NCBI GenBank assembly: GCA_025869455.1
Contig: JAOZVT010000677.1
Span: 1-7,462 of the forward strand
Reading direction: 5' to 3'
Source of the DNA: Prosthecobacter sp.
Lineage (GTDB): Bacteria; Verrucomicrobiota; Verrucomicrobiia; Verrucomicrobiales; Verrucomicrobiaceae
Length of the DNA stretch: 7,462 nucleotides
Part shown: one piece after another, positions 6,605 to 7,462 of the stretch
How positions within the stretch are numbered: position 1 is the first letter of the stretch
How the letters are laid out: each line of letters opens with the position of its first letter
The notes under the pieces: generated by a model
The model's input: the letters and a program-made list of their open reading frames with translations, nothing else
What the model was told of the DNA's origin: nothing
Databases searched by the model: none
Translations under genes and position numbers: made by a program

Positions 6605-6639
6605 CCTGTCCAGATAACTTTGGAAATACCTTCAGCGTT

Positions 6640-7098
6640 ATGAATTCAGACCACTCCACCGCAGCAAAACCCAAAGTTAGCCGTGCCCGAAAACTGATGA
6701 GGCTTACTTTCGGGCTGCTGATCGTCATTTTTCTCTGCCTTCTGATCTTCATGGCTGTATCCATTCCATCTTACCCTGATGGGTCAGCTGAAATCACAGC
6801 GGCTGAAGCCCATATGAATTTGCTCAAGGCAGCTTTAATTTCCTATAAAGTCCAGAATGGCAGACTACCCACTACCGAAGAAGGTCTCCAGGCACTCGTA
6901 AGACCTCCGAAGCAGGCATCGTTTAAAAAGCCACTCCTAAGTCCTTCAAGCATCCTGGATCCCTGGGCAACTCCGTATCAATACCGCACGCCCGCAGAAG
7001 ATTCCGACGGATATTTTGACCTCTGGTCCTCCGGTCCCGATAAAAAGAACAGAACTGAAGACGATATTTGGAGTTCTAATAAAGTGGCCCCCCAATGA
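6640..7098 (+). CDS. GspG-domain protein with a non-prepilin membrane anchor
   Basis: This 152-residue protein has a basic N-terminus (KPKVSRARKLMR), one membrane helix at about 22-42 (LTFGLLIVIFLCLLIFMAV) and then a GspG-type globular domain. The domain shows NGRLPTTEEGLQALVRPP (73-90), DPWATPYQYRTP (107-118), YFDLWSSGPD (125-134) and NRTEDDIW (137-144), closely parallel to the same blocks in the upstream GspG. The N-terminus lacks the G/A|FTxxE prepilin site: there is no glutamate at +5 and no hydrophilic leader ending at a cleavable glycine. It should therefore stay as an uncleaved single-pass protein with the domain in the periplasm, unless it was recruited in another way. The next gene overlaps it as ATGA, so the two are probably translated together. 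A hand count over 6661-6900 gives about 48% GC, lower than the gspE core. It may be a pseudopilus-associated accessory protein or a diverged gspG duplicate; the function is unknown. Confidence 0.8.
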   Translation: MNSDHSTAAKPKVSRARKLMRLTFGLLIVIFLCLLIFMAVSIPSYPDGSAEITAAEAHMNLLKAALISYKVQNGRLPTTEEGLQALVRPPKQASFKKPLLSPSSILDPWATPYQYRTPAEDSDGYFDLWSSGPDKKNRTEDDIWSSNKVAPQ

Positions 7099-7462
7099 CA
7101 AGACACCCCGCCAGAAAGATCCTTCACTCAAACACGCAGGATGCCTGTGCCAGGGGTTTTCGTAGGCAAAGGGGATTCACTCTGGTGGAGATTGTCATCT
7201 CGCTGACCATCATCATCATCATCGCCGCTGGGGCAGTGCCCATGTTTCGAGGATTACGAGAAGAGCAGTTAGCGCGGGAGCCGATCATTGAACTCGTCCG
7301 TATGGCCAAGGAGGCACGCATCCGCGCCATGCGGGAAAAGCGACCCTACCAGGTGGCCTTTTATCCGGGTGGGTTTGTGGCTTCACGCTACTTCAGCCCC
7401 TACCTACAACTGGCAGAACTGACCACCTTTCTCCAGGAAGGTGAGTCGGGGGTCTTCCGCAC
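7095..7462 (+). CDS. Minor pseudopilin, GspH/FimT-like (5' part; runs off the window)
   Basis: The frame opens at ATG 7095, overlapping the previous stop as ATGA, and stays open to the last base, giving 122 residues. A 27-residue basic leader ends in a clear prepilin peptidase site, R-G27|F28-T-L-V-E32, followed by the hydrophobic helix IVISLTIIIIIAAGAVPMF. Downstream, ELVRMAKEARIRAMREKRPYQVAFYPGG resembles the helix-to-strand junction of GspH/FimT minor pseudopilins, which sit near the pseudopilus tip. The leader is long, and its residues 13-19 (NTQDACA) are encoded by a stretch related to the repeat at 6359-6377. The helix includes five tandem ATC codons (7209-7223). GspI or another minor pseudopilin is possible because the C-terminal domain is missing. 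Confidence 0.75.
   Translation, partial: MTRHPARKILHSNTQDACARGFRRQRGFTLVEIVISLTIIIIIAAGAVPMFRGLREEQLAREPIIELVRMAKEARIRAMREKRPYQVAFYPGGFVASRYFSPYLQLAELTTFLQEGESGVFR
7132..7150. repeat. Decayed copy of the ACAGGCA hairpin inside the gspH coding sequence
   Basis: The 19 bases ACACGCAGGATGCCTGTGC align with 6358-6378 at 18 positions, with one A-to-G change and a two-base gap (AG missing from the left arm). The gap spoils part of the stem but leaves the right arm intact. It is read in frame as part of the prepilin leader of the gspH-like gene. Descent from the repeat is an inference from this short match. Confidence 0.5.

Larger units (their letters stand above)
6305..6639. other. 335-base non-coding stretch between gspG and the gspG-like gene
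   Basis: No convincing gene is present on either strand. From left to right it holds a tandem double hairpin (6335-6381), a long inverted repeat with a T-run (6443-6487), a small AGAGA-T-TCTCT dyad (6510-6520) and a GAGTCGG/CCGACTC inverted repeat (6557-6604). After the terminator the sequence is visibly richer in A and T than the gsp genes. A promoter for the next gene would be expected between about 6490 and 6620, but I cannot point to a well-spaced -35/-10 pair. Short open frames crossing this region (6225-6416 forward, 5834-6496 reverse) are shadows of gspG and the repeat. Confidence 0.75.

Noticed and set aside
7209..7223. Five tandem ATC units as a phase-variable repeat
   Set aside because: Slippage of a trinucleotide would only add or remove isoleucines in a membrane helix without changing the frame, and five units are too few to be notably unstable.

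Overview
The window reads as ordinary chromosomal DNA of a bacterium of the Planctomycetes-Verrucomicrobia-Chlamydiae group, most likely a Verrucomicrobium/Prosthecobacter-like verrucomicrobium. This is an inference. It rests on a GC content in the high 50s over most genes, start codons with no purine-rich Shine-Dalgarno sequence, a prepilin site with alanine before the cut (A|FTLIE), and short palindromic repeats of the kind scattered through these genomes.

Every gene seen lies on the + strand. Positions 1-1759 hold the 3' end of an EamA/DMT-like membrane protein gene and, overlapping it by one base, a complete CCA-adding tRNA nucleotidyltransferase gene. A free-standing thioredoxin-fold gene follows at 1887-2471. 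A spacer with two inverted copies of a palindromic repeat (2485-2622) separates these housekeeping genes from the next block.

From 2680 to the window end runs part of a type II secretion-like (or type IV pilus-related) gene cluster: secretion ATPase gspE, inner-membrane platform gspF, major pseudopilin gspG, then a 335-base non-coding stretch, a second gene with the GspG globular domain, and the 5' part of a gspH/fimT-like minor pseudopilin gene. In the usual model GspE hydrolyses ATP in the cytoplasm, GspF transmits this to the inner membrane, and GspG with the minor pseudopilins forms the periplasmic pseudopilus.

Three points stand out. (1) gspE is split by what looks like loss of one G at about 4191: the last 60 residues of the family are in the -1 frame, and an ATGA stop/start overlap could restart translation. 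(2) The second GspG-like protein keeps the C-terminal globular domain but has a plain membrane anchor in place of a prepilin signal. (3) A double-hairpin repeat between gspG and the second gspG-like gene has a decayed relative inside the coding sequence for the gspH leader peptide. Nothing here proves a wholly new system; the unusual pseudopilin-domain protein and the split ATPase are the best candidates for follow-up.
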